Below are positions 14,783 through 20,934 of a stretch of DNA of 27,738 nt, in pieces. Numbering within the stretch: the stretch's first letter is position 1; every line of letters begins with the position of its first letter. Made by a program: the position numbers and the translations under genes. The DNA comes from a virus. The stretch spans positions 1 through 27,738 of IMG/VR virus record IMGVR_UViG_3300028925_009492. The stretch is one strand, 5' to 3'. The notes below the pieces were generated by a model. The model made no database searches. It was not told the DNA's origin and saw nothing but the letters and a program-made list of their open reading frames with translations.

Positions 14783-14952
14783 GCGACCACACAAAAGCCT
14801 TTTGGTTGGGTTTCCTGTGCGTGCTAGGGTTCGTGTTCGTCCTTATCGGGCTCATATACGTGGTGCCGGGGTTGCTTCCCGCTAGTTGGGCCATCCCTGA
14901 CCCCGTGTATGACACACACTGGACGATCGGTTTACCCGGACAAATCAACTAA
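14779..14952 (+). CDS. 57-residue membrane protein with exported-like tail
   Basis: The start at 14779 overlaps the previous stop. MSDHTKAFWLGFLCVLGFVF leads into one long hydrophobic segment (residues about 8-34), then a polar, Pro-rich tail of about 25 residues. A longer frame from 14722 is rejected because it lacks coupling. Function unknown. Confidence 0.62.
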   Translation: MSDHTKAFWLGFLCVLGFVFVLIGLIYVVPGLLPASWAIPDPVYDTHWTIGLPGQIN

Positions 14953-14963
14953 TGGAGTAGAAA

Positions 14964-15353
14964 ATGATTGGACTAGAGATAAGTGACTTTGATAAGATAC
15001 CGCTTTTTCACTTTGTGGACGTCGCTCGCGAGATAGGGTTGGCGGCAAGTTACGACGATCGAGACGCTGATGAGGGTATCATGGACGTAGCCGTAGAGAA
15101 CTGGGTTACATTAGATGATACGATGACCTCGTTCCGCGTGTTCAAGCTGGGTCAGAAATGGGAACGGGGTGCAGAACAACGCTGGATTTTCCAATTGTAC
15201 ATTGCGGACGCCGAGGGTGATAACCTCACCGATCGCGGTTGCGTTTGGGGAAGCAGTAACATGGAAGGGTTGACCCTAGCTGTTCAGGAAGTGGACAACA
15301 GGTTTACCGGAATGACATACACATTAGAGGAAGCAGTAAATGCGAGAGTTTAG
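14964..15353 (+). CDS. Early protein of unknown function
   Basis: 129 residues, acidic, with MIGLEISDFDKIPLFHFVDV at the start and a Trp-containing centre (QRWIFQLYIAD). GGAG lies 7 nt before the ATG. Its last 14 nt overlap the HTH gene that follows. No motif identified. Confidence 0.7.
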   Translation: MIGLEISDFDKIPLFHFVDVAREIGLAASYDDRDADEGIMDVAVENWVTLDDTMTSFRVFKLGQKWERGAEQRWIFQLYIADAEGDNLTDRGCVWGSSNMEGLTLAVQEVDNRFTGMTYTLEEAVNARV

Positions 15354-15579
15354 AAAAAGACATAAATTAACACAAAAAAAGTTGGCGCGGTTGCTTCATA
15401 TGAGCGAAATTGGTGTTCGCGTCTCTGAAAAAAGAGGCACAATTCCAAAACCGATGAGACTTTTGTTAGTCGTGCTGACACCGACGCTGGATAAACTAGG
15501 GTTCGAAAAGACCAAAAATCTGCTCGATAGCGCAATAATAGAACAAAAAAGCTCTGTAACCCGCAGAAAACTGCGGTGA
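15340..15579 (+). CDS. Small Xre/Cro-like helix-turn-helix DNA-binding protein
   Basis: 79 residues. REFRKRHKLTQKKLARLLHM (residues 2-21) followed by SEIGVRVSEKRG gives the HTH_3 pattern: Q12 starts helix 2, with the recognition helix in the second segment. The basic C-terminus extends it. It is the last gene before a repeat-rich non-coding region, so it may bind the repeats there or act as an early repressor. The TGA stop lies inside the first TGAGGGA repeat. Confidence is good for HTH, low for target. Confidence 0.8.
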   Translation: MREFRKRHKLTQKKLARLLHMSEIGVRVSEKRGTIPKPMRLLLVVLTPTLDKLGFEKTKNLLDSAIIEQKSSVTRRKLR

Positions 15580-15624
15580 GGGACAGAAAAAGGGTATCCC
15601 TCAGAGATTTCCTCTGTAACCCGC
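15552..15624 (+). repeat. Direct repeat CTCTGTAACCCGC (60-bp period)
   Basis: The 13-mer is at 15552-15564 and 15612-15624, exactly 60 bp apart. The first copy lies in the end of the HTH gene and is part of a CCGCAG-AAAA-CTGCGG hairpin (15561-15576). Confidence 0.7.
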
Positions 15625-15900
15625 TGTTTTCCTCGATTGTCCAGCTGAGGGACTGAGGGACGGCTCTATATCTTTTCCCTGAGATTACATATGTATAAAT
15701 AGCTGTACTACTCCATAGAAACCCTTATATTGTCACTCACGCACTCAGAGACGAAATACGGCGGAAATACAGGCGGTACAGAAGGACAAAATCGGTAGCT
15801 TTGAGGGACTGAGGGAAATTCACTTTTTACCCAACGATTTCAATGACTTATTTTGGGTGTTTTTGGACGATTGCACTCAGCTAATGATTTCAATGACTTA
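15577..15900 (+). repeat. Iteron-like cluster in 390-bp non-coding region; candidate replication origin
   Basis: No gene is seen between 15580 and 15970. TGAGGGA occurs at 15577, 15646, 15654, 15802 and 15810, with one inverted copy (TCCCTCA, 15597-15603). GATTTCAATGACTTA occurs at 15836-15850 and 15886-15900, exactly 50 bp apart. The segment about 15660-15740 is AT-rich. Repeats, an AT-rich stretch and location between an HTH gene and the replication genes fit an origin, but also a multi-site operator. No DnaA box was identified. Confidence 0.6.
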
Positions 15901-15970
15901 AAGAAAATGGATTTGTCAACCCCTAATTTACTAATTCGGGTAATTCTGCTCGATAAAACCGGAGAAAAAC

Positions 15971-16054
15971 ATGGACGAAGAATGTACGTGCAAATGCAAC
16001 GCAGAAGAATGCGAATGTGAAGAGTGCAGCTGCGAGAAATGCGGCTGTAAATAA
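15971..16054 (+). CDS. Metallothionein-like Cys-rich microprotein (27 residues)
   Basis: The ATG at 15971 follows GGAGAAAAAC, a good ribosome binding site. Nine of 27 residues are Cys, at positions 5, 7, 9, 14, 16, 19, 21, 24 and 26. The pattern is C-x-C-x-C-x4-C-x-C-x2-C-x-C-x2-C-x-C, spaced by Glu, Lys and Ser with no aromatics or aliphatics except one Ala. This is the composition and spacing of metallothioneins, which chelate Zn, Cd or Cu in thiolate clusters. It lies alone between the repeat region and a palindrome-flanked promoter. It is shorter than usual bacterial members, so it may bind only two to four ions. The coding call rests on the ribosome binding site and the Cys pattern. Confidence 0.72.
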   Translation: MDEECTCKCNAEECECEECSCEKCGCK

Positions 16055-16055
16055 A

Positions 16056-16114
16056 CCTAACACCCTAATAGCCCAACACCGTACAAGCGTATAATCGTAC
16101 AGATCGGTGTTGGG
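16056..16114 (+). promoter_or_regulatory. Operator-like palindrome around a -10 box
   Basis: CCCAACACCG (16072-16081) and CGGTGTTGGG (16105-16114) are perfect 10-bp inverted arms around a consensus TATAAT (16090-16095). A related CCTAACACC lies at 16056-16064, 16 bp before the first arm. There is no good -35, which fits an activator- or repressor-controlled promoter for the genes from 16133 on. The same half-site sequence recurs elsewhere in the window. The site could also form an RNA hairpin with a 23-nt loop, but there is no U-run, so it is not a terminator. Confidence 0.6.
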
Positions 16115-16132
16115 TGTACTTTGGAGAGTAAA

Positions 16133-16354
16133 ATGGATCGTAACTATTTATCATACGGCTCTGACCGTATCGACGACGCAGACTTACTTAAAATAGAGGC
16201 AGACTTAGACGACATGACGGCAATATGCCAAGAGCTGCAATTCTTGCGGCACAGTGACGATGAGTTACGCGAAGAGCTCGACGCGCTGCATAAAGAGGTG
16301 CAGCTCTTGTTTGATAGTTTGGAGGGAACGCTGTCGTTCAAGTTAGATGGCTGA
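16133..16354 (+). CDS. Acidic coiled-coil protein of unknown function
   Basis: 73 residues from ATG 16133 with GGAG 6 nt upstream. A TTG 12 nt upstream overlaps the ribosome binding site and is rejected. It is rich in Asp, Glu and Leu with heptad-like spacing over residues 17-65, so one or two long helices are likely. It is the first gene behind the palindromic promoter and overlaps the DUF3310 gene by 8 nt. Confidence 0.7.
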   Translation: MDRNYLSYGSDRIDDADLLKIEADLDDMTAICQELQFLRHSDDELREELDALHKEVQLLFDSLEGTLSFKLDG

Positions 16355-16691
16355 GTGCGAGTATTGCCATGGGAACCATTACTATCGGTTCCGTGACGAG
16401 ACGGTCCCTTGTGGCTACTGCGCGGGTAGTAGTACCTTCTCAGGTCAATACGACGACGGCTACAGTCCCGACGACGACGGCTACAGTCCCGACGACGACG
16501 TCAACCACCCTGAGCACTATAACTTGGGACAGGAGCCGTTCCCGTTCATTGAGAGCTGGGGCATGTCGTTTGCTGAGGGCTGCGTCATTAAGTACGTGGT
16601 GCGTCACAAGCATAAGGGCGGGCTAAAGGACCTAAAGAAGGCAGCGTGGTACTTGAACAAGCTGATTGAGAGCTATGATGACGAGACGTGA
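16347..16691 (+). CDS. DUF3310 protein with N-terminal zinc ribbon
   Basis: 114 residues. Residues 1-25 hold two CxxC pairs (C4, C7 and C22, C25), a zinc-ribbon pattern. Residues 38-51 are a duplicated GYSPDDD encoded by a 21-bp tandem repeat. From residue 52, VNHPEHYN, then FIESWGMSFAEGCVIKYVVR and LKDLKKAAWYLNKLIES match DUF3310, a common phage early family with no proven activity (it has been called nucleotide-kinase-like). The zinc ribbon joined by a repeat linker is the odd part. Confidence 0.85.
   Translation: MAECEYCHGNHYYRFRDETVPCGYCAGSSTFSGQYDDGYSPDDDGYSPDDDVNHPEHYNLGQEPFPFIESWGMSFAEGCVIKYVVRHKHKGGLKDLKKAAWYLNKLIESYDDET
16452..16499 (+). repeat. 21-bp tandem repeat in the DUF3310 gene
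   Basis: Two full copies (16452-16472 and 16473-16493) plus six matching bases. It encodes the acidic (GYSPDDD)2 linker. Such in-frame repeats can change copy number by slippage without breaking the frame. Confidence 0.85.
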
Positions 16692-16875
16692 GTTAAACGA
16701 CAACAACTGGCGGTTCACTGAGTCACTCATGAACGCCGCCGGAGAGGTCACATTCGAGAAGCCCCTCAAGGCTAAGCCCTTCGATCTGGAGGGTGGACGC
16801 TTTGAGGATCACCCGGACGCTGATCGCGATCGGATGCCCCTGATGGGGTATGTACATAGGAGTTCACTATTATGA
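16675..16875 (+). CDS. Small early protein of unknown function
   Basis: 66 residues from the first of two adjacent ATGs (16675 and 16678), overlapping the DUF3310 stop. It contains NNWRFTESLMNAAGEVTFE and an acidic EGGRFEDHPDADRD. No family recognised. Its stop overlaps the next start (ATGA at 16872). Confidence 0.65.
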   Translation: MMTRRELNDNNWRFTESLMNAAGEVTFEKPLKAKPFDLEGGRFEDHPDADRDRMPLMGYVHRSSLL

Positions 16876-17018
16876 TGGAGCTGTTGATCATAGGCGCGGG
16901 GGCGGTAGCAGCCTTCCTCGTGTATGAAGCAAATAGAGAAAGGAAACGCTATGAGCTGCAAAGAATGCGACGACAAAGGTTACGTAATGGACGAAGTAAC
17001 AACCGGCGGGACCGCTGA
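16872..17018 (+). CDS. Single-helix membrane protein with basic tail, overlapping the next gene
   Basis: ATG 16872 overlaps the previous TGA. The 48-residue frame begins MMELLIIGAGAVAAFLVYEA (one membrane helix), then has an Arg-rich tail (about 13 Arg in 28 residues). It overlaps the zinc-ribbon gene by 68 bp in another frame; that overlap encodes much of the Arg-rich tail. It may be real because of coupling and the clean helix, or the tail could be a by-product of the other frame. Confidence 0.5.
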   Translation: MMELLIIGAGAVAAFLVYEANRERKRYELQRMRRQRLRNGRSNNRRDR

Positions 17019-17121
17019 CGGGAGCCCGTGGCAGTCATACCGATCAAGGCGCGTGCCTTGTGAGGTGTGCGCTGAGTTCCAGTTCCACGACCCGGACGGT
17101 CTGAGTAAGTGGGTCCCATGA
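16951..17121 (+). CDS. Small zinc-ribbon protein (DnaJ-like CxxC pairs)
   Basis: 56 residues from ATG 16951 (AAGGAA upstream). MSCKECDDKGYV carries the first CxxC with a following Gly, and RRVPCEVCAEF carries the second. The pattern CxxC-x-x-x-G resembles DnaJ zinc-finger repeats. It is probably a small metal-stabilised nucleic-acid or protein binder. Its stop overlaps the next start (ATGA at 17118). Confidence 0.7.
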   Translation: MSCKECDDKGYVMDEVTTGGTADGSPWQSYRSRRVPCEVCAEFQFHDPDGLSKWVP

Positions 17122-17243
17122 AAAAGTCGAATATAATTGAAATAAAAATATTCTTAGCTGCTGGTGTACCTCAAACAGTGCTGGCAGAACTATTTAACAC
17201 CAGCAAAACAGCTATCAATAGAATAGCAGTAAGGATGAAATGA
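17118..17243 (+). CDS. 41-residue stand-alone helix-turn-helix protein
   Basis: IKIFLAAGVPQTVLAELFNT followed by SKTAINRIAVRMK gives a resolvase/Hin-type HTH (A-G-V-x-x-x-x-L-A-x-x-F-x-x-S-x-x-x-I-x-x-I) with nothing else. It is coupled by ATGA at both ends, directly upstream of the primase-helicase gene. A lone HTH of this size may be a DNA-site recognition subunit for the next protein or a small regulator. Both are inference. Confidence 0.62.
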   Translation: MKKSNIIEIKIFLAAGVPQTVLAELFNTSKTAINRIAVRMK

Positions 17244-19411
17244 TCGACCATACAGAGTTCCTATCGACATTGTTTCCAACCCTAACACCCTCAGAGCATG
17301 TCAGCGTCACCGAGATACCCAAAGGGGGTTTCATAACGGACGCGCTGGCTACGGGTAAGGATTTCTCATCTTGGGACCCTGAAACCCCAAGAGCCATGTA
17401 CTTCTGCGTGTCGACGACGAACGGTAAGAGCCGGACCCGTGACAATCTGGTACGGTCTCACGTCCTGATGTTGGACGACATAGGCGACAAGACAGCAGAG
17501 CCGGGGGTAGAGCCGACTTATAAGCTCGAGACGTCCCCCGGCTCTTTCCACTGGGGCTACAACCTAGTTCCTACAGCTGACGTCACAAGGTTCGAGGCGT
17601 TGGTGGAGATAATCACGAAGGACTTAGGCTTCGGGGACAAGGGTGCCGGCGGTTCGTACCGTCTCGCACGTTTGCCGGGAAGCACCAACGTCAAGGATGG
17701 CAAGAACAACTTCAAATCAGTCATAACAGACTGGCACCCTGACAGGGTGTGGGAGTTGGACGAGTTAGCCTCTGAGTTTGGCGTGGACCTGAATAACGTC
17801 AAGACGAAACGCAAGCCAGTGTCTCGCGTAGAGACTAAGGACAACATCGACCCCTTGCTCGACTGGCTGAGCGCAGACAATCGCGTCATCTCAGACGGCG
17901 GTGAGTGGGTTGAGGTGGCGTGCCCTTGGGCATCGACGCACACTGACGGCAGTACGGCAGCAGGGTATAGCCCGCTAGGCCGAGGTGCCGAGGGTAACGT
18001 CGACAGCCGGGGGTTCAATTGCTTCCATGAGCACTGTAAGACGAAGAACATAGGCGATTACATCACTTGGGCCAAAAGTGTGGGCGGTCCTGACGTGACG
18101 GGCTACGATCCACTGCCATGGTTGCAGGAACGCTACGCATATCTTGGGATGGACGAGAAAGTGGTTGACTTACACCAGCGTAAACTCGGTGGAAGCGATT
18201 GGTTGTGGGATTTGAGGGCTTGGGGGCGGCGTCATCCCGGATATATAGAGAAAATCCGGGTTGCGGACGCCTTTGTGGCCTCTCATGACACAAAACACGC
18301 CGATTTCATGTCATATGTGCCCGTGAAACGTGAAGAAGACACAGGAATGGTGAAAGTATACAGTCAAACGGCAGTAAATGTGTACGTCCCGCCAAATTGG
18401 GACGAAATCGACGACCTTCCTGAGGTTTTCATCGAACATATGGAATACCTGATACCTGACACCCTAGAACGCGAGCTCTTTGTAGATTGGTTGGCTTATA
18501 AATTCCAAAATCCTGACCGGCGGTCGTATGCCATGCTAATGGTGGCCGATCGGGCGTTTGGTATAGGCCGATCGTGGATTAAAACGATGTTAGCTGCTAC
18601 GTTACAGTCGTCAGTCAACACAGCGACCTTAGGACAGCTAATCGGGCGTGGTACGTCCGCTGAGCAGTCCTATAATGACTGGCAATCCAGAACGCAGTTC
18701 ATTTGCATAGAGGAAGCAAGGGAAAGTACCGACAAAGACGTGTTCTACCAAGCATATGAGACGTTCAAGACTAACGTCGACCCTGCTGTGGGCGTTGGAA
18801 TACGTATTAACCCGAAATATGGCAAAACTAGGACCGAGAATATCTACTATAACGCCCTGATTTTCTCAAATCATAAGGACGCCATAGCAATACCGGCAAA
18901 TGATCGTAGAATATGCGTAATTAAGAACCCTACGACCATGGAGAGCTCGAGCTACTACGAAAGATTGGCTCGATCGATCACGTCCGGCGAGCCCCAACGC
19001 ATCTACTGGTATTTAATGCGCCGGGATGTGTCGGGTTTCGACAATATCATTCCCCCGATGACACCGGGTAAGCAAGACATGATATCCGCTAACGTCATGC
19101 CATCCGATGAAATCTGGAGTTTGATCGAAAATCAGCTGCCTGATCTGGTAACTAAGATCACCCTACAGGACGCCGTGGTGAGTGGTGCCGCCCAATTACG
19201 CATGGACGGCATAGCAAACAAGCCTCGGGCTGTGGCGGCTGCTCTATGGGCCGATATACCCCCATTGAGGGACGAGAAGAACGGCGCTCGATACCGTGTC
19301 GGGCCATCTAACTCGCAAGCTGAGCTTAAGGCGGTGAGAAACGTCGAAGAGTGGACGAAAAAGGACGACGAGAGAAGTAGAGAAGTAATGGTTGTGGGCA
19401 TGTCCCGTTAG
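17240..19411 (+). CDS. Primase-helicase fusion (AEP-like primase plus DUF5906-type helicase)
   Basis: 723 residues. N-terminal AEP-like part: LMLDDIGDK (DD at 79-80), SPGSFHWGYNL (99-109; active-site His) and GGSYRLARLPGSTN (137-150) fit archaeo-eukaryotic primase motifs. A zinc-binding insert follows (C228, C261, H263, C266). The C-terminal third is a superfamily 3-type helicase: a P-loop-like AFGIGRSW at 439-446 with Arg444 where Lys is usual, acidic FICIEEA (487-493), and FSNHKDAI...RR (542-557) as sensor/Arg-finger region. It would make primers and unwind the fork. The K-to-R change may reduce or alter ATPase activity; similar degenerate loops occur in phage relatives. Confidence 0.82.
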   Translation: MIDHTEFLSTLFPTLTPSEHVSVTEIPKGGFITDALATGKDFSSWDPETPRAMYFCVSTTNGKSRTRDNLVRSHVLMLDDIGDKTAEPGVEPTYKLETSPGSFHWGYNLVPTADVTRFEALVEIITKDLGFGDKGAGGSYRLARLPGSTNVKDGKNNFKSVITDWHPDRVWELDELASEFGVDLNNVKTKRKPVSRVETKDNIDPLLDWLSADNRVISDGGEWVEVACPWASTHTDGSTAAGYSPLGRGAEGNVDSRGFNCFHEHCKTKNIGDYITWAKSVGGPDVTGYDPLPWLQERYAYLGMDEKVVDLHQRKLGGSDWLWDLRAWGRRHPGYIEKIRVADAFVASHDTKHADFMSYVPVKREEDTGMVKVYSQTAVNVYVPPNWDEIDDLPEVFIEHMEYLIPDTLERELFVDWLAYKFQNPDRRSYAMLMVADRAFGIGRSWIKTMLAATLQSSVNTATLGQLIGRGTSAEQSYNDWQSRTQFICIEEARESTDKDVFYQAYETFKTNVDPAVGVGIRINPKYGKTRTENIYYNALIFSNHKDAIAIPANDRRICVIKNPTTMESSSYYERLARSITSGEPQRIYWYLMRRDVSGFDNIIPPMTPGKQDMISANVMPSDEIWSLIENQLPDLVTKITLQDAVVSGAAQLRMDGIANKPRAVAAALWADIPPLRDEKNGARYRVGPSNSQAELKAVRNVEEWTKKDDERSREVMVVGMSR

Positions 19412-19441
19412 CAATGTGTGCACCCTAGAAAGGATAATAAA

Positions 19442-19753
19442 ATGACTATCTATAGACACCCACCCGCAACTAAGAAACTTATCCTCGACCTCATCGAAAC
19501 GGGGTTGAGCAATAGTGATGTTGCCAGAGAAGTTAACAAGCAGCTGCGCGGGACACTAAACCGGCTCTTAACGAAGAACGCGGTTATCGGGATTAAGAAC
19601 AGAGCAGGGTTGTGCGCCCCCCGCGACCCAAGATTTTACCCTAAAACCCGCAAGAACAGCTACGATAAATCTGTGGCGTTCAACGAACACGTAGAGAAGG
19701 TCCCTTACGCACAGAAAGTTAAAAAAAGATTACTCGCAGCACTTGCACTCTGA
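19442..19753 (+). CDS. GcrA-like regulator
   Basis: 103 residues from ATG 19442 (AAAGGATAATAAA upstream). Residues 10-57 show KKLILDLIETGLSNSDVARE followed by TKNAVIGIKNRAGL, closely matching the GcrA N-terminal DNA-binding domain, whose hallmark is T-R/K-N-A-V-I-G-K-x-x-R-x-G-L. In Alphaproteobacteria GcrA works with sigma-70 at CcrM-methylated GANTC promoters. The C-terminal part is short and basic and differs from the cellular sigma-binding region. It may redirect host or phage transcription. A basic residue usually seen after VIG is Ile here. Confidence 0.7.
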   Translation: MTIYRHPPATKKLILDLIETGLSNSDVAREVNKQLRGTLNRLLTKNAVIGIKNRAGLCAPRDPRFYPKTRKNSYDKSVAFNEHVEKVPYAQKVKKRLLAALAL

Positions 19754-19770
19754 GAAAAAAGCACTATATT
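19743..19770 (+). promoter_or_regulatory. Candidate promoter before the DUF2800 gene
   Basis: TTGCAC (19743-19748) and TATATT (19765-19770) are 16 bp apart in the short gap before the nuclease gene; the -10 is 5/6, the -35 is weak. It would start an internal transcript for the replication genes. Confidence 0.3.
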
Positions 19771-19794
19771 AACTATTGAAACAGGAATAATGAA

Positions 19795-20922
19795 ATGAAG
19801 CATCTAACAATCGGTGGCTCCACCGCCGCTCGCACCTTAGGGTGCCCAGCTTGGATCAACAAATCTAAAGACGTACCAAAAAGACCGGGTGGATCGGCAG
19901 CTCTTGAGGGCTCGATGCATCATGAGATCATGGAACTGTGCCAGACTACCAGCACACGACCTTGGGATCACCTCGGCTTCGAGTATACCGAGGCAGGAAC
20001 GACCCTAACATTCGACGAAGACCATCTTGACCTAAGCAATATTGCTTTTGGTGCGACAAATGAGCTATTAAAAGAGCTCGACATAGACGAATTAGAGATC
20101 GAACCCTTCGTTGAGATCATCCCAGACGTTGCGGGGGGCTCGATCGACATGATTGGGCTGTCCTTAGACCGTAAAACCCTACTAATTTTAGATTATAAAT
20201 TCGGACGCGTGAAAGTCTCTCCCGAAGAGAACGCGCAGATGATGTTTTATGCCTTGGCGGCGCAAACGGACCCAAAAACCTCCGATCTTTTTGATAAAGT
20301 CGAGAAATTAGTCCTTGTGATCGTTCAGCCAAGACACAGCGGCGTTGTTTTTCGTTGGGACACAGACATTAAACGTCTTAACACCTACGCGAAACAACTT
20401 AACACCTCGATAGCTAACGTATCTGAGGCCACGAAGGGTAGTCCGGGTGCACATTGTAAGTGGTGCCCCGCCGAAGCCTTCTGCCCTGAGAAGCGTCAGG
20501 AGACACTAGTAGCCTCTACGCTCGGTACACGCTCGCATAATGAACTGATAGCGTCTGCTGCCGCAGTACAAGAGGTTGAGGCATGGGTCAAGGCCACCAA
20601 AGAAGCCTTATACATGCAGATGACAACTGGGATAGTTGTACCCGGTTGGAAAATAGTAGAAAAGAAGGCTACGCGTAAGTGGATTAACCCTGTGTTAGCT
20701 GAAACCGCAATGGTTGAGGTTCTGGGTGACTCTGCATTTAAGAAAGAGTTGCTGTCCGCAGCTCAAATGGAGAAAAAGCTGAAGAAAAAAGGGAAATTGT
20801 TTCCCCTAGACTCTTTGGTGGAGCGTAAGAGCTCAGGCAACACGTTAGCGCCTGAGGGTGACAGTCGCGAAGCTGTCATATCGTCAGAAATATCCGGCAA
20901 TCTTGCCAAACTATTGAAATAA
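19795..20922 (+). CDS. DUF2800 / Cas4-like PD-(D/E)XK nuclease
   Basis: 375 residues. Early Cys17, then SAALEGSMHHEIMEL (35-49), GGSIDMIGLS (catalytic Asp) and LLILDYKFGRVKVSPEENAQ, which carries the D-x-K motif and downstream Gln. The C-terminal CKWCPAEAFC gives three more Cys. Cys17 plus these three form the Cas4/RecB-type Fe-S cluster pattern. DUF2800 proteins sit with ssDNA-binding and Pol I-type genes in many phage replication modules and probably act as exonucleases in recombination or end processing. The genes downstream fit this. All motif residues look intact. Confidence 0.85.
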   Translation: MKHLTIGGSTAARTLGCPAWINKSKDVPKRPGGSAALEGSMHHEIMELCQTTSTRPWDHLGFEYTEAGTTLTFDEDHLDLSNIAFGATNELLKELDIDELEIEPFVEIIPDVAGGSIDMIGLSLDRKTLLILDYKFGRVKVSPEENAQMMFYALAAQTDPKTSDLFDKVEKLVLVIVQPRHSGVVFRWDTDIKRLNTYAKQLNTSIANVSEATKGSPGAHCKWCPAEAFCPEKRQETLVASTLGTRSHNELIASAAAVQEVEAWVKATKEALYMQMTTGIVVPGWKIVEKKATRKWINPVLAETAMVEVLGDSAFKKELLSAAQMEKKLKKKGKLFPLDSLVERKSSGNTLAPEGDSREAVISSEISGNLAKLLK

Positions 20923-20934
20923 GGAAGTAGCAAA

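Noticed and set aside
16072-16114. The palindrome as a terminator of the metallothionein-like gene
   Set aside because: The loop is 23 nt, no U-run follows, and a consensus -10 sits in the loop; an operator is more likely.
17557-18051. 164-codon minus-strand ORF opposite the primase gene
   Set aside because: Ser/Pro/Leu-rich shadow of the plus-strand frame, which has clear domain motifs.
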